NCBI RefSeq assembly: GCF_005280205.1
Contig: NZ_SUND01000002.1
Location: 248,001-312,000 of the forward strand
Length of the DNA stretch: 64,000 nt
Reading direction: 5' to 3'
DNA from: Bacillus yapensis
GTDB taxonomy: Bacteria > Bacillota > Bacilli > Bacillales > Cytobacillaceae
Numbering within the stretch: position 1 is the first letter of the stretch; every line of letters begins with the position of its first letter. The notes below the pieces were generated by a model. It saw only the letters and a program-made list of their open reading frames with translations. It was not told the DNA's origin and made no database searches. Both the position numbers and the translations under genes were made by a program. Positions 49,099-57,604 of this stretch are shown here, piece by piece.

Positions 49099-49977
49099 AT
49101 GAAAAATATTCTTGTGCTTGGTGGGACACGTTTTTTTGGACGAAAATTGGTAGATTTGCTGCTTGAAGAGGGACATAACGTAACGATATTAACACGTGGT
49201 CAATCTGGAAATCCATTCGGTGATAAAGTCGAACATATCATTGCAGATCGTTCCGATCAAACGGATTTTGCTAGGAAGGTAGAAGGACGTACATTTGATA
49301 TTGTTTATGATAACATTTGCTTTTCTCCAAATGAAGCATATGATTTTTGTGAACTTTTTAATGGGAAAATTGGCAAGCTTGTATTAACCTCCACATTATC
49401 AGTTTATGGAGCGGATGGAAAAGAGAAATATGAGACTGATTTTGACCCATATCATTATGAAATTCGCCTGGGAAACAAAGAAGATTTTACATATGGGGAA
49501 GGAAAGCGGCAAGCGGAGGCTGTGTACTTTAAGTATGCCCAATTCCCAGTCGTAGCTGTTCGAATTCCGATTGTATTAGGAGAGGATGATTATTCGCGCC
49601 GGTTACATCTTCATGTGGAACGAATCGCAAAGGGAGAACCAATTGGTTTTGTAAATATGGATGCCGAAATGTCCTTTATCCAAGCAACAGAAGTAGCACA
49701 ATTTTTGAAATGGGCTGGTATAACAGAAATAGAAGGACCTTTTAATGCCACAGCAAATGGGAGAATCTCATTAGCCAATTTAATAAAAATGATTGAAGAA
49801 GCAACGGGTAAAACTGCAAGAATTGCGCTTGTGGGAAATGATGAAATTATTTCACCTTATGCTGTTCCAACCTCATGGTATATGTCAAACGAAAACGCAG
49901 CTAATAAAGGATTTCAATTTACGAATTTGGATGACTGGTTGAAGCCTCTTGTTGAAACGATTGCCAAAGAATCATGA
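49099..49977 (+). CDS. NAD-dependent epimerase/dehydratase family protein
   Basis: ATG 49099 behind AAGGGAGAG. Extended SDR of 292 residues with ILVLGGTRFFGRKLVDLL (nucleotide loop), TSTLSVYG followed by FTYGEGKRQAE (Y-x-x-x-K), and the C-terminal AWSM/VPTSWYMSNENAANKG part that fits the atypical reductase branch. Fourth gene of the unit begun at 48114. Sugar-nucleotide or isoflavone-reductase-like substrate not determinable. Confidence 0.88.
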   Translation: MKNILVLGGTRFFGRKLVDLLLEEGHNVTILTRGQSGNPFGDKVEHIIADRSDQTDFARKVEGRTFDIVYDNICFSPNEAYDFCELFNGKIGKLVLTSTLSVYGADGKEKYETDFDPYHYEIRLGNKEDFTYGEGKRQAEAVYFKYAQFPVVAVRIPIVLGEDDYSRRLHLHVERIAKGEPIGFVNMDAEMSFIQATEVAQFLKWAGITEIEGPFNATANGRISLANLIKMIEEATGKTARIALVGNDEIISPYAVPTSWYMSNENAANKGFQFTNLDDWLKPLVETIAKES

Positions 49978-49997
49978 GACTTGGGGATTGTTTTTTG

Positions 49998-50456
49998 AAA
50001 AAAGTAATCCTAGTCATTCTATTATTTGCTTTCCTTATTGGATGTACAAACGAACAGGAAACTGAAAAAAATAATCTTTTCGATTTGAACAGCGAAACGA
50101 TTGCTACCTTAAAAAATGGCACGTTAATTGGAACCCCATTAATCTTAGACAAAACGCTTATTTTAGATGAAGTAAAAGAAGTATGGGGAGAGCCAGATGA
50201 GCATTATGACCATGAAGATATTCAAACATATGTTTATACGGTGGAGAATCAACGTTTTACCTTATCAGAGGATGAACTGGGTTCGATTTATATTGTTGGA
50301 GTGGAGCTAACAACGACTAAAGATGAGATTGTAAAGTCCATGGGCAAGCCAAATGAGCAGTCTGGGAAGGTCTTATCTTATCGAGAGGTAGATTATTTAA
50401 TAACTTTTGAAAAAGTAAGGGACGGAGTTTGGAAACTGAATTTAATGAGAAATTAG
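49998..50456 (+). CDS. lipoprotein, YjgB/DUF4309-like
   Basis: TTG 49998 with TTGGGGA upstream gives a clean lipoprotein signal MKKVILVILLFAFLIGC (lipid-carrying Cys 17). An ATG at 49974 overlapping the preceding stop is in frame but would spoil the signal. The mature domain, with LDEVKEVWGEPDEHYDH and VKSMGKPNEQSGKVLSY repeats, matches the two-lobed DUF4309 fold of B. subtilis YjgB. Function unknown. Confidence 0.8.
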   Translation, partial: KKVILVILLFAFLIGCTNEQETEKNNLFDLNSETIATLKNGTLIGTPLILDKTLILDEVKEVWGEPDEHYDHEDIQTYVYTVENQRFTLSEDELGSIYIVGVELTTTKDEIVKSMGKPNEQSGKVLSYREVDYLITFEKVRDGVWKLNLMRN

Positions 50457-50478
50457 TGCGTTGTTAGGGGTGTAAATA

Positions 50479-51036
50479 ATGATTTATAGAAATAAGACTA
50501 TCGAAACGGATAGATTGCTACTCCGTTTATTTAGTGAATCGGATGCAGAAAATGTAACCGCTATGTGTAATAACTATAACATTTTCAAAAGTACTTTGAC
50601 TCTACCATATCCATATACTCTAGATTGTGCGCTGTCGTGGATTGCTAACCACGAGCAAAACTTTGACCTAGATCGTATGTATGAGCTTGCTATAACAGAT
50701 AAGAATAGTGGACAGTTATATGGTGCCGTTGCGATTTCAAATCATAAGCAGCATAAAAATGGAGAACTGGCATATTGGATTGGAGAAAAGTATTGGGGGA
50801 ATGGCTACGGGACAGAGGCAGCGCAAGCGATGATAGAATTTGTTTTTAAAGAAAAGAATTTTCATCGTGTCTATGCACGACATTTCAAATCAAATCCTGC
50901 ATCTGGAAAGATTATGGAGAAGTGTGGAATGACATATGAAGGCATGTTAAAAGAACATGTCTTCAAAATCGATCGTTTTGAAGATATTGTTTATTTTGGA
51001 GTTATCAATCCGGTGGGAAACAACAGAGTTGGTTGA
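50479..51036 (+). CDS. GNAT family acetyltransferase (RimJ/RimL type)
   Basis: 185 residues. N-terminal IETDRLLLRLFSESDAE, central YELAITDKNSGQLYGAVAIS, acetyl-CoA loop YWGNGYGTEAAQAMIEF and motif B NPASGKIMEKCGMTYEGML, all typical of ribosomal-protein-like N-acetyltransferases. AGGGGTG precedes ATG 50479. Last gene of the small-enzyme series before a terminator palindrome. Confidence 0.9.
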   Translation: MIYRNKTIETDRLLLRLFSESDAENVTAMCNNYNIFKSTLTLPYPYTLDCALSWIANHEQNFDLDRMYELAITDKNSGQLYGAVAISNHKQHKNGELAYWIGEKYWGNGYGTEAAQAMIEFVFKEKNFHRVYARHFKSNPASGKIMEKCGMTYEGMLKEHVFKIDRFEDIVYFGVINPVGNNRVG

Positions 51037-51086
51037 GAAGGGCTTATCTTATGGAGAGCTGTTGCTGATAAAGAAGTCCTCTAAGT

Positions 51087-51116
51087 ATCTCGAGAAGCAT
51101 TAATGCTTCTCGAGAT
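51087..51116. terminator. perfect 30-bp palindrome, likely terminator
   Basis: Every base from 51087 to 51116 pairs with its mirror (ATCTCGAGAAGCATT and its complement). Followed by ATTTATT. The distance from the GNAT stop is about 50 bp. As DNA it is a long perfect dyad; as RNA a hairpin with a small loop. Confidence 0.65.
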
Positions 51117-51192
51117 TATTTATTACTATGAATGAAGGAATAACAGCAAAAACTAGCGAAGTTATTACTACTTTCAATTTTCGGAGGTTCAA

Positions 51193-51558
51193 ATGGAGAT
51201 TTATAGATTTGCCAAGGATAGTGGAAAAAAGATTAGTCAATACAATTCGGATTTTGTCATGTCTCGTGTGATTCGCACTGAAAGTGGTGTTCACATTGGA
51301 GCTATGTATCTAGAGAAAGATGGGATTATCGGCTATCATCAAGCAACCACGCCACAGCTTCTTCTAATTATTTCTGGTGAAGGATTTGTTCGTGGAGAAA
51401 GCGAAGAGTACATAATGGTTGAGCCAGGGGATGCTGTGTTTTGGACAAAGGGTGAATGGCATGAAACGAAAACAGATACAGCTTTAACCGCCATTGTGAT
51501 AGAAAGCGAGAATTTAGAGCCGTCCTCATTCATGCCAAACAAAAGTGAGATTATTTAG
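51193..51558 (+). CDS. cupin-domain protein
   Basis: 121-residue single-domain cupin. Motif 1 GIIGYHQATTPQLLLIISGEG (first ligand His in YHQ) and motif 2 PGDAVFWTKGEWHET (last ligand His). Small cupins bind Mn/Fe/Zn and act in sugar, tRNA-related or oxidative chemistry; this one is unassigned. Its end overlaps the convergent methyltransferase gene by eight bases. ATG 51193 follows CGGAGG. Confidence 0.88.
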   Translation: MEIYRFAKDSGKKISQYNSDFVMSRVIRTESGVHIGAMYLEKDGIIGYHQATTPQLLLIISGEGFVRGESEEYIMVEPGDAVFWTKGEWHETKTDTALTAIVIESENLEPSSFMPNKSEII

Positions 51559-52276
51559 TAGCAGCAAGGAATAAAAATAATGGTATTCTTAATCGTCTTA
51601 AGTATGTCTCTTCCTTTTCAAAATGCTCTCTCTTAGGTAGTGATTCTCTTAAAGATTCAATCTTAAACCCAGCAGATTTGAGTGCTTGAAAATAATCTTC
51701 AATCGTTTTGTGGTATTTATAGACTGTAGAACCAAGCCACTCCTGTTCCCGAATCCCAGAAACGAAGTAATTATCAACGAGCCAATTTGTTCTTTGCCCA
51801 TTTGTTTGCAAAGTGGAAGTAATAACGGGATGTTCAATAGAAAAGATGAATCTTCCACCATCAGTTAAAGTGTCATATATATTTCTAAATAAGGCTTCAA
51901 TGTCCTGAATATAATGAATTACTAGTCTTGAAATGACCATGTCAAAGTGATTTTTAGGAAACTCCCAATTCTCAATAGTTGAATGTACTAAGTTTATATT
52001 TTTATATGTTTGTAGATTTTTAACTGCTGTATGATGCATATTAATTGAACCTTCAATGCCAGAATAGCTTTTACATCCAGCATTCATCAGATCGATTCCA
52101 AACTTTCCGTCACCGCTCCCTATATCAAGAATGTTTAAATGTGATACATCTCCAACAAGGTCAATGAAAATTGGTTTTTCAATTGTGTCATTTGGGTTTT
52201 CTTTTGATGCTCTCTTTAAAGTGAAATTATGAAAGAATTCTTCTTTGTCGTAGTATTGCGAACCGTTTCTTTGCAA
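51551..52276 (-). CDS. class I SAM-dependent methyltransferase
   Basis: TTG 52276 is spaced 10 bases from AGGAGG (52287-52292); the alternative TTG at 52285 is too close. Motif I LNILDIGSGDGKFGIDL, acidic loop SGIEGSINMHH, post-motif NHFDMVISRLVIHYIQD and GGRFIFSIEHPV identify a Rossmann methyltransferase; the last is shared with the homologue at 20803. Unit is single-gene. Substrate unknown. Confidence 0.88.
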   Translation of the reverse strand: MQRNGSQYYDKEEFFHNFTLKRASKENPNDTIEKPIFIDLVGDVSHLNILDIGSGDGKFGIDLMNAGCKSYSGIEGSINMHHTAVKNLQTYKNINLVHSTIENWEFPKNHFDMVISRLVIHYIQDIEALFRNIYDTLTDGGRFIFSIEHPVITSTLQTNGQRTNWLVDNYFVSGIREQEWLGSTVYKYHKTIEDYFQALKSAGFKIESLRESLPKREHFEKEETYLRRLRIPLFLFLAATK

Positions 52277-52391
52277 AATCGGCAAACCTCCTCTAAAACA
52301 TCATTGGAAAAATTATACACAATTTCATCTGTGTGATGTACATATTTTTTTATTGCATCCTAAAAAAATTCAAATAGGGGAGCGTCGGTTA

Positions 52392-52736
52392 TTGGGTAAA
52401 AAACTAATTTTCATAATCGTTGTGGTCATACTTTTGTCGGGATGTACTAAGACATTTGAAGGAGTGGTATATGAGGTTGAAGGAGACTACTTTTTGGTTG
52501 ACTGTACGGATGAAGCAACGATTAAGAGTAAAGCTATTGAGGATATTGGCTACGGATGTAAGGTTAAATTGTCCGATAAGACAAGCTTTAGGAGTGAAAC
52601 AGGGGAAAGTTTGGTATTAGACGAAATTAAAGAGGAGGCAACGGTCAGAGTTCTACTGATGCATTCAAAAAACATTACTCATAGTAAGGACTCTAGAGTC
52701 GTTGAAGCTAAGGAAGTAATTGTACTCGATGAATAG
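52392..52736 (+). CDS. lipoprotein of unknown function
   Basis: TTG 52392, with AGGGGAG 9 bases upstream, gives signal MGKKLIFIIVVVILLSGC (lipobox LSGC, Cys 18). Mature domain of about 97 residues is beta-rich, with YEVEGDYFLVDCTDEATI and VLLMHSKN. A second Cys and third Cys (YGCKV) could form a disulfide. Not recognised beyond a lipoprotein. Divergent neighbour is the methyltransferase. Confidence 0.75.
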   Translation: MGKKLIFIIVVVILLSGCTKTFEGVVYEVEGDYFLVDCTDEATIKSKAIEDIGYGCKVKLSDKTSFRSETGESLVLDEIKEEATVRVLLMHSKNITHSKDSRVVEAKEVIVLDE

Positions 52737-52799
52737 AATAATCTTGCATACTAAAAGCCAGACTATAGTTGCCTGGCTCATAGTTTAATAGTGTTAGAG

Positions 52800-52822
52800 G
52801 GTTGTTAAAACAGCCGTTTTTT
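52800..52822 (+). terminator. short terminator-like hairpin
   Basis: GGTTGTT / AACAGCC with a wobble and two-base loop, followed by GTTTTTT. It lies 64 bp after the lipoprotein stop and before the convergent fdhA end. Confidence 0.45.
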
Positions 52823-52845
52823 AAGCGCTTTCATTTCGATGAATC

Positions 52846-54063
52846 TTATTTTCTAACTAACCCATGGGGGTCAATTACGAACTTCTTAGAAGCTCCCTGA
52901 TCAAATTCAGCATAAGCAGCAGGGGCTTGATCTAATGGAATGAGTGTAGCATTTACAGCTTTGGCAATTTGTGCTTTTCCGCTTAAAATGGCTTTCATTA
53001 GGTCGCGATGATATTGCATAACTGGTGTTTGACCAGTGACAAAAGTATGCGCTTTTGCCCATCCTAGACCTAGGCGAACCTTCAAGGTTCCAATTTTTGC
53101 ATCCTCATCAACAGCACCTGGGTCACCAGTAACGTAAAGACCAGGAATGCCTAGACGACCACCGGCGCGAGTGACTTCCATAATCGAGTTCAATACAGTG
53201 GCAGGAGCTTCTCCAGCGCTAGCACCATGTCCATGGGCTTCGAATCCTACACAATCAACTGCGCAGTCAACTTCAGGTACGCCTAAAATTTGTTCAATCT
53301 GCTCACCAAGATTTGTATGTTCCCTTAGATTTACTGTCTCGCAGCCGAAACTCTTCGCTTGCGCAAGACGCTCGCTATTTAAATCACCGACAATAACAAC
53401 GGAAGCACCTAAAAGTTGAGCAGAATGAGCAGCCGCTAAACCAACAGGTCCAGCACCCGCAACATATACTGTTGCACCAGGCTTTACTCCTGCACTTACA
53501 GCACCATGGTAACCAGTTGGGAAAATATCAGAAAGCATAGTTAAATCAAGAATTTTTTCAAGTGCTTGATCTTTATCAGGAAATTTAAGTAATTGAAAAT
53601 CTGCATAGGGGACCATAACGTATTCGGATTGTCCACCGACCCAACCGCCCATGTCGACATAACCATAAGCTGAGCCAGGACGATCTGGATTTACATTTTC
53701 GCAAATATGAGTATTGCGTTCTTTACAGCTACGACAACGTCCACATGCAATGTTAAACGGTACAGATACGAGATCACCCTTCTTAATAAACTCAACGTCA
53801 CGTCCAACTTCGATGACTTCACCAGTGATTTCGTGACCGAGAACGAGACCTTCCGGGGCAGTTGTACGCCCGCGCACCATGTGTTGGTCGCTACCGCAAA
53901 TATTTGTAGTGACAACTTTGAGAATGACACCGTGGTCGCATTTACGACCGACATTTAATGGGTTTACACCAGGTCCGTCTCGTAAAATCAAGTCGGGATA
54001 GCTGATATCTTCAATTGCCACACGACCAGTACCTTTGTAAACGACTGCTCTGTTTCCTGACAT
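52846..54063 (-). CDS. fdhA: glutathione-independent formaldehyde dehydrogenase (FdhA type)
   Basis: Zinc-dependent medium-chain dehydrogenase that oxidises formaldehyde to formate with tightly bound NAD. ATG 54063 (MSGNRAVVYKG) with GGAGG 11 bases upstream. Catalytic zinc TTNICGSDQHM and GHEITGEV, structural zinc cysteines CGRCRSCKERNTHIC, NAD fold VAGAGPVGLAAA, and the long insertion GFEAHGHGAS, typical of the Pseudomonas-type enzyme. At 405 residues it matches. Divergent from an HxlR regulator. Confidence 0.93.
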   Translation of the reverse strand: MSGNRAVVYKGTGRVAIEDISYPDLILRDGPGVNPLNVGRKCDHGVILKVVTTNICGSDQHMVRGRTTAPEGLVLGHEITGEVIEVGRDVEFIKKGDLVSVPFNIACGRCRSCKERNTHICENVNPDRPGSAYGYVDMGGWVGGQSEYVMVPYADFQLLKFPDKDQALEKILDLTMLSDIFPTGYHGAVSAGVKPGATVYVAGAGPVGLAAAHSAQLLGASVVIVGDLNSERLAQAKSFGCETVNLREHTNLGEQIEQILGVPEVDCAVDCVGFEAHGHGASAGEAPATVLNSIMEVTRAGGRLGIPGLYVTGDPGAVDEDAKIGTLKVRLGLGWAKAHTFVTGQTPVMQYHRDLMKAILSGKAQIAKAVNATLIPLDQAPAAYAEFDQGASKKFVIDPHGLVRK

Positions 54064-54094
54064 TTTGCTTTCCTCCAATCTACATATTAATATC

Positions 54095-54128
54095 AGATAA
54101 GTGAATTATTTATAATTCAGAATTATCT
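54095..54128. promoter_or_regulatory. dyad-rich operator candidate between fdhA and hxlR-type gene
   Basis: Contains the perfect dyad GAATTA-TTTA-TAATTC (54103-54118), flanked by AGATAA (54095) and TTATCT (54123-54128) as a slightly offset outer dyad. Located in the divergent promoter region. Confidence 0.5.
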
Positions 54129-54237
54129 GTACAATCTTATTCTATAAAACAATTCTTTTTTCTGGAAGAACGCACTTTTTTGTGAGAAGGTTACTTTAAG
54201 GATACTTTTGAGATATTTTGGGAAGGAGACAATTCGA

Positions 54238-54603
54238 ATGGGAGATTTAAGGAAAGAAATAAAAAAGAAAATCGAGAATGGTGAATTTAATTGTGAAAAG
54301 GAGTTCACCTTATCTCTTATAAACGGGAAATGGAAAATCACGATCATCTATTATTTAGGTAGAGATGGAACATTAAGATTCAGTGAGATTAAAAGATTAT
54401 TTCCGAAAATCACTCATAAAGTTCTAACAGCACAAATACGAGAATTAGAGGAAGATGGAATTGTCAGTCGAAAAGTTTATCCAGAAGTCCCCTCAAGAGT
54501 TGAATATTCGCTAACTGAGTTAGGTGAAAGTCTAATGCCGATCGTCCTTTTGATGTACGAGTGGGGAAAGAAAAATATTGCTACTTTTGTAAGAAGTAAT
54601 TGA
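54238..54603 (+). CDS. HxlR family transcriptional regulator
   Basis: 121-residue winged helix-turn-helix. ATG 54238 follows GAAGGAG; ATG 54208 is upstream of that site and is rejected. [22 protein letters not shown] with the N-terminal Cys near 18, [20 protein letters not shown] and [20 protein letters not shown] are HxlR hallmarks. HxlR of B. subtilis activates formaldehyde-detoxifying hxlAB, so placement beside formaldehyde dehydrogenase suggests formaldehyde-responsive control (inference). Confidence 0.92.
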   Translation: MGDLRKEIKKKIENGEFNCEKEFTLSLINGKWKITIIYYLGRDGTLRFSEIKRLFPKITHKVLTAQIRELEEDGIVSRKVYPEVPSRVEYSLTELGESLMPIVLLMYEWGKKNIATFVRSN

Positions 54604-54649
54604 GTCAAAAATCATACTATTTAATCAATTGAAGGAGAATGAAATTTTT

Positions 54650-55219
54650 ATGAATCGATGCGGATGGGTAAATCAAGATGAGCTGTATATTAACTACCAT
54701 GATCACGAATGGGGAGTACCAGTGTATGACGACCGTCTCCTCTTTGAATATCTAAATTTAGAGGGGGCTCAAGCGGGATTAAGCTGGTACACAATTCTTA
54801 AAAAACGGGAGAATTATCGCAAAGCCTTTGATGGATTTATTCCTGAGAAAATTGTTAAGTATGACGAGAAAAAGATAGCAGAACTTCTACAAAATGAAGG
54901 CATCGTTCGAAATAAGCTAAAGGTGAATGCTGTTGTTACAAATGCAAACGCCTTTTTTAAAGTGGTCGAGGAATTCGGCTCATTCAGTGCCTACATATGG
55001 TCCTTTGTAGATGGAAAGCCAATACAAAACAACTTTCAGGAGTTAAAAGAGGTACCTGCATCAACTGAGATAAGCGATAAAATGAGTAAGGACTTAAAAA
55101 AGAGAGGATTTAAGTTTGTCGGTTCGACGATTTGCTATGCCTTTATGCAGGCGACGGGAATGGTCAATGATCACGTAGCAACTTGTTTCTGTCACGATAC
55201 TGTACAAAAATTAGGTTGA
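54650..55219 (+). CDS. tag: DNA-3-methyladenine glycosylase I
   Basis: Excises 3-methyladenine from DNA. ATG 54650 (MNRCGWVNQDELY). Zinc-site residues and signatures: CGWVN at the N-terminus, YHDHEWGVPVYDDRLLFEYL, EGAQAGLSWYTILKKRENYR and the C-terminal KFVGSTICYAFMQATGMVND-HVATCFCH, which closes the zinc site. 189 residues as in E. coli Tag. Downstream neighbours are a GNAT and a dnaN paralogue. Confidence 0.95.
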   Translation: MNRCGWVNQDELYINYHDHEWGVPVYDDRLLFEYLNLEGAQAGLSWYTILKKRENYRKAFDGFIPEKIVKYDEKKIAELLQNEGIVRNKLKVNAVVTNANAFFKVVEEFGSFSAYIWSFVDGKPIQNNFQELKEVPASTEISDKMSKDLKKRGFKFVGSTICYAFMQATGMVNDHVATCFCHDTVQKLG

Positions 55220-55301
55220 ATAAGAATTGAATCTTCTAGCTTTTTTTCATACTAAGTGAACGTAAAATGATACATTTAAAAATAATTAATGGAGAATTAA
55301 G

Positions 55302-55796
55302 ATGGAGAAAAACCAAAGTGTTAATACCGTTACATTAGATTTTTATTCGGGAAAATATGAGTCGATATTAAGTGATTATGATTTGGCTGAGGAGCAGATA
55401 AGGTTTACGTCGTTGCCATCACAAGCTATTTTGGCATGTGAAATAGATAAAACGAGGTACCCAATTGTCATTTTATCAAATGGAAAACCAGCGGGATTTT
55501 TTGTATTGCATGGTTGGGAAGGTGTCAAGGCATATAGTGACAATAGGGATGCGATATTGTTAAGAGCCTATTCCATTAATTCTAAATTCCAAGGAAAAGG
55601 TATTGCCAAGAGATCTTTATCAATTTTAGATTCCTTTATAAAGAGCCATTTTCCTACTAGTAATGAAATCATTTTAGCAGTCAATCACCAAAATACTGTT
55701 GCGCAGCATCTCTATAAAGTAAGTGGTTTTGTCGATAAGGGAATAAGAGTCATGGGTAGGATAGGAGAGCAATATATTCTACATAAAGTGGTGTAA
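55302..55796 (+). CDS. GNAT family N-acetyltransferase
   Basis: 164 residues, ATG 55302 after TGGAGAA. Core strand AILACEIDKTRYPIVILSNG, acetyl-CoA loop SKFQGKGIAKRSLSILDSF, motif B NHQNTVAQHLYKVSGFVDKG. Resembles the YjaB/RimI-like branch of small Bacillus acetyltransferases. Single gene ending in two terminators. Substrate unknown. Confidence 0.88.
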   Translation: MEKNQSVNTVTLDFYSGKYESILSDYDLAEEQIRFTSLPSQAILACEIDKTRYPIVILSNGKPAGFFVLHGWEGVKAYSDNRDAILLRAYSINSKFQGKGIAKRSLSILDSFIKSHFPTSNEIILAVNHQNTVAQHLYKVSGFVDKGIRVMGRIGEQYILHKVV

Positions 55797-55804
55797 AGAC
55801 AATG

Positions 55805-55834
55805 CTATTCTTCAAAGTGAAGGATAGTTTTTTT
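55805..55834 (+). terminator. rho-independent terminator
   Basis: CTATTCTTCA / TGAAGGATAG with AAG loop and seven T, nine bases after the GNAT stop. Confidence 0.8.
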
Positions 55835-55870
55835 ATACGGAAAAATTCAAGTGTGTAATTAGTTGCTGAG

Positions 55871-55903
55871 AGCATTAACCATAAAAGGTCTAATGCTTTT
55901 TTC
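55871..55903 (+). terminator. second terminator hairpin
   Basis: AGCATTAACC / GGTCTAATGCT with one bulge and a six-base loop, followed by TTTTTT. Insulates the downstream dnaN paralogue. Confidence 0.7.
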
Positions 55904-55979
55904 ATTTTCTTTGTAGAAAGGTATTTCTGTAGAATTTGTCGAAATAGATAAATAGGACAAAATTTAGGAGTGGAAGTTT

Positions 55980-57110
55980 GTGGAGTTCTGGGTGAAGAGA
56001 GATTGTTTTTACAAGGCAATTTCAGATGTTAGTAGGGCAATTAGCTTGAAAACAACGATACCAATTTTGACAGGCATTCAATTAATCGCAAGTGAAGAGA
56101 ATTTAACTCTGGTAGGAAGTAATTCAGATATTTTCATTGAAACGAATATTCCTATGATGATTAATAATGAAAAAGTACTCGAAATCTTTGAGACAGGAAG
56201 TGTAGTTGTTTCAGCAAGATTTTTGATCGAAATTGTGAAAAAGTTACCGGATGATGTTCATGTGAAAATCAATGATAAGAAACTAGTTACGATAAAGTCG
56301 GATGGTATTGTGACCACGTTAAATGGGTTTTATGCTGATGAATATCCTAAACTTCCAAGAATGGATGAAGTTGCTTCTGCAAAGATCCCGAGCTCTGAAC
56401 TTATAGAATTAATTAAACAAACTACTTTCGCTGTCTCTAGAAATGAAACTAAGCCTGTCCTTACAGGACTAAATCTGTTGTTCCAAGAAAAACAATTAAC
56501 GTGTGCCGGAACCAATTCTCATCGATTAGCGATAAGGAAACTTCCTATTGAAGCGACTCTAGAAGGCTCGTATATAGTTCCAGGTACGAGTTTGAACGAG
56601 CTCTCTAAAATCATGCAAAATGAGTCAGGTCACATACATATTTATATAACTGAATGTTATATCATTTTTAAAACAAACAGTCTCATTCTTTACTCGAGAT
56701 TAATTGAAGGAATTTATCCAAATGTTATAGGATTGATACCGAAAGATACAAAAACAGTTATTACAATCGGAACTGCCCAACTCTTAAAAGGGGTCGATCG
56801 GGCAAGTTTATTTGCAACAGAAGGGAAAAATAATCGGGTAAATATCAAAATTGAAGAGGGAAAGAAATTGAGAATCTCTTCAAATTCAACTGAAGTCGGA
56901 AAAATAGAAGAACTACAAAATCTCAAAGTAGTCAGTGGTCAACAGGACTTAAGTATTTCATTTGATGGAAGATTTTTAATCGATGCCTTAAAAGCAATAA
57001 AGGAAGAAGAGATTCAATTAAGCTTCGGTGGTTCGATGAGACCAGTAATAATTGAACCTATTGGGAATCCAAATTTTCTTCAACTTATTTCACCGGTGCG
57101 AACTTATTAA
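55980..57110 (+). CDS. DNA polymerase III sliding clamp paralogue
   Basis: 376-residue beta clamp, GTG 55980 with AGGAGTGG upstream. Three clamp domains are recognisable: FYKAISDVSRAISLKTTIPI (start), GLNLLFQEKQLTCAGTNSHR (middle, with SHRLAIR) and the C-terminal LISPVRTY, which replaces the usual M-P-x-R end. It is not beside dnaA or recF, so it is an extra copy. Family knowledge: Bacillus anthracis carries two dnaN genes, and loss of dnaN1 causes a mutator phenotype. Whether this copy is active in replication or repair is unknown. Confidence 0.93.
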   Translation: MEFWVKRDCFYKAISDVSRAISLKTTIPILTGIQLIASEENLTLVGSNSDIFIETNIPMMINNEKVLEIFETGSVVVSARFLIEIVKKLPDDVHVKINDKKLVTIKSDGIVTTLNGFYADEYPKLPRMDEVASAKIPSSELIELIKQTTFAVSRNETKPVLTGLNLLFQEKQLTCAGTNSHRLAIRKLPIEATLEGSYIVPGTSLNELSKIMQNESGHIHIYITECYIIFKTNSLILYSRLIEGIYPNVIGLIPKDTKTVITIGTAQLLKGVDRASLFATEGKNNRVNIKIEEGKKLRISSNSTEVGKIEELQNLKVVSGQQDLSISFDGRFLIDALKAIKEEEIQLSFGGSMRPVIIEPIGNPNFLQLISPVRTY

Positions 57111-57130
57111 GAGAATAGGAGCTGTCATAA

Positions 57131-57490
57131 ATGGCCAATGGAGTACAAGATTTCTATTGTGACGAAGTTTTAAGTGGGAACACGAAAGTAGAGAAAGTAC
57201 TTGAAACAGAACATGCACTTGCTTTTTATCATACACGTCCTTTTTATGATGTACATGTTGTCGTAATACCTAAAAAGCACATTCCATCCATGCTAGATAT
57301 CAATCCAGATAATCAGCATGTAATGATAGATGTGTTTTCAGTCATTCAACAGGTTGCTAATCAGATGAATGAAAAATATGGTGCATGCACTGTATCTACT
57401 AATATAGGAGAATATCAAAGTAATAAGCATATGCATTGGCATATTCATTTTGGGGATAGAATTAGACTTGTAGACGGCACTTGGTGCTAA
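57131..57490 (+). CDS. HIT domain protein
   Basis: 119-residue histidine-triad nucleotide-binding protein. HKHMHWHIHFGD holds the H-x-H-x-H triad near residue 103; DEVLSGNTKVEKVLETEHALAFYHTRP is the normal start of small HIT proteins. Likely hydrolyses nucleoside phosphoramidates or dinucleotides. Lies 20 bp after the clamp paralogue and is probably co-transcribed. Confidence 0.92.
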   Translation: MANGVQDFYCDEVLSGNTKVEKVLETEHALAFYHTRPFYDVHVVVIPKKHIPSMLDINPDNQHVMIDVFSVIQQVANQMNEKYGACTVSTNIGEYQSNKHMHWHIHFGDRIRLVDGTWC

Positions 57491-57509
57491 TTACATATAA
57501 CCTAAGTCC

Positions 57510-57543
57510 GAGCGTTAATCGAATAGGATTAATGCTCTTTTTA
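57510..57543 (+). terminator. rho-independent terminator
   Basis: GAGCGTTAATC / GATTAATGCTC with one mismatch and a six-base loop, then TTTTT. Confidence 0.82.
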
Positions 57544-57604
57544 TGTTTCAAAGTTATTACAAATAGAGATCCTTTCATTTAAAATATAAATAGGAGATGA
57601 TCAG

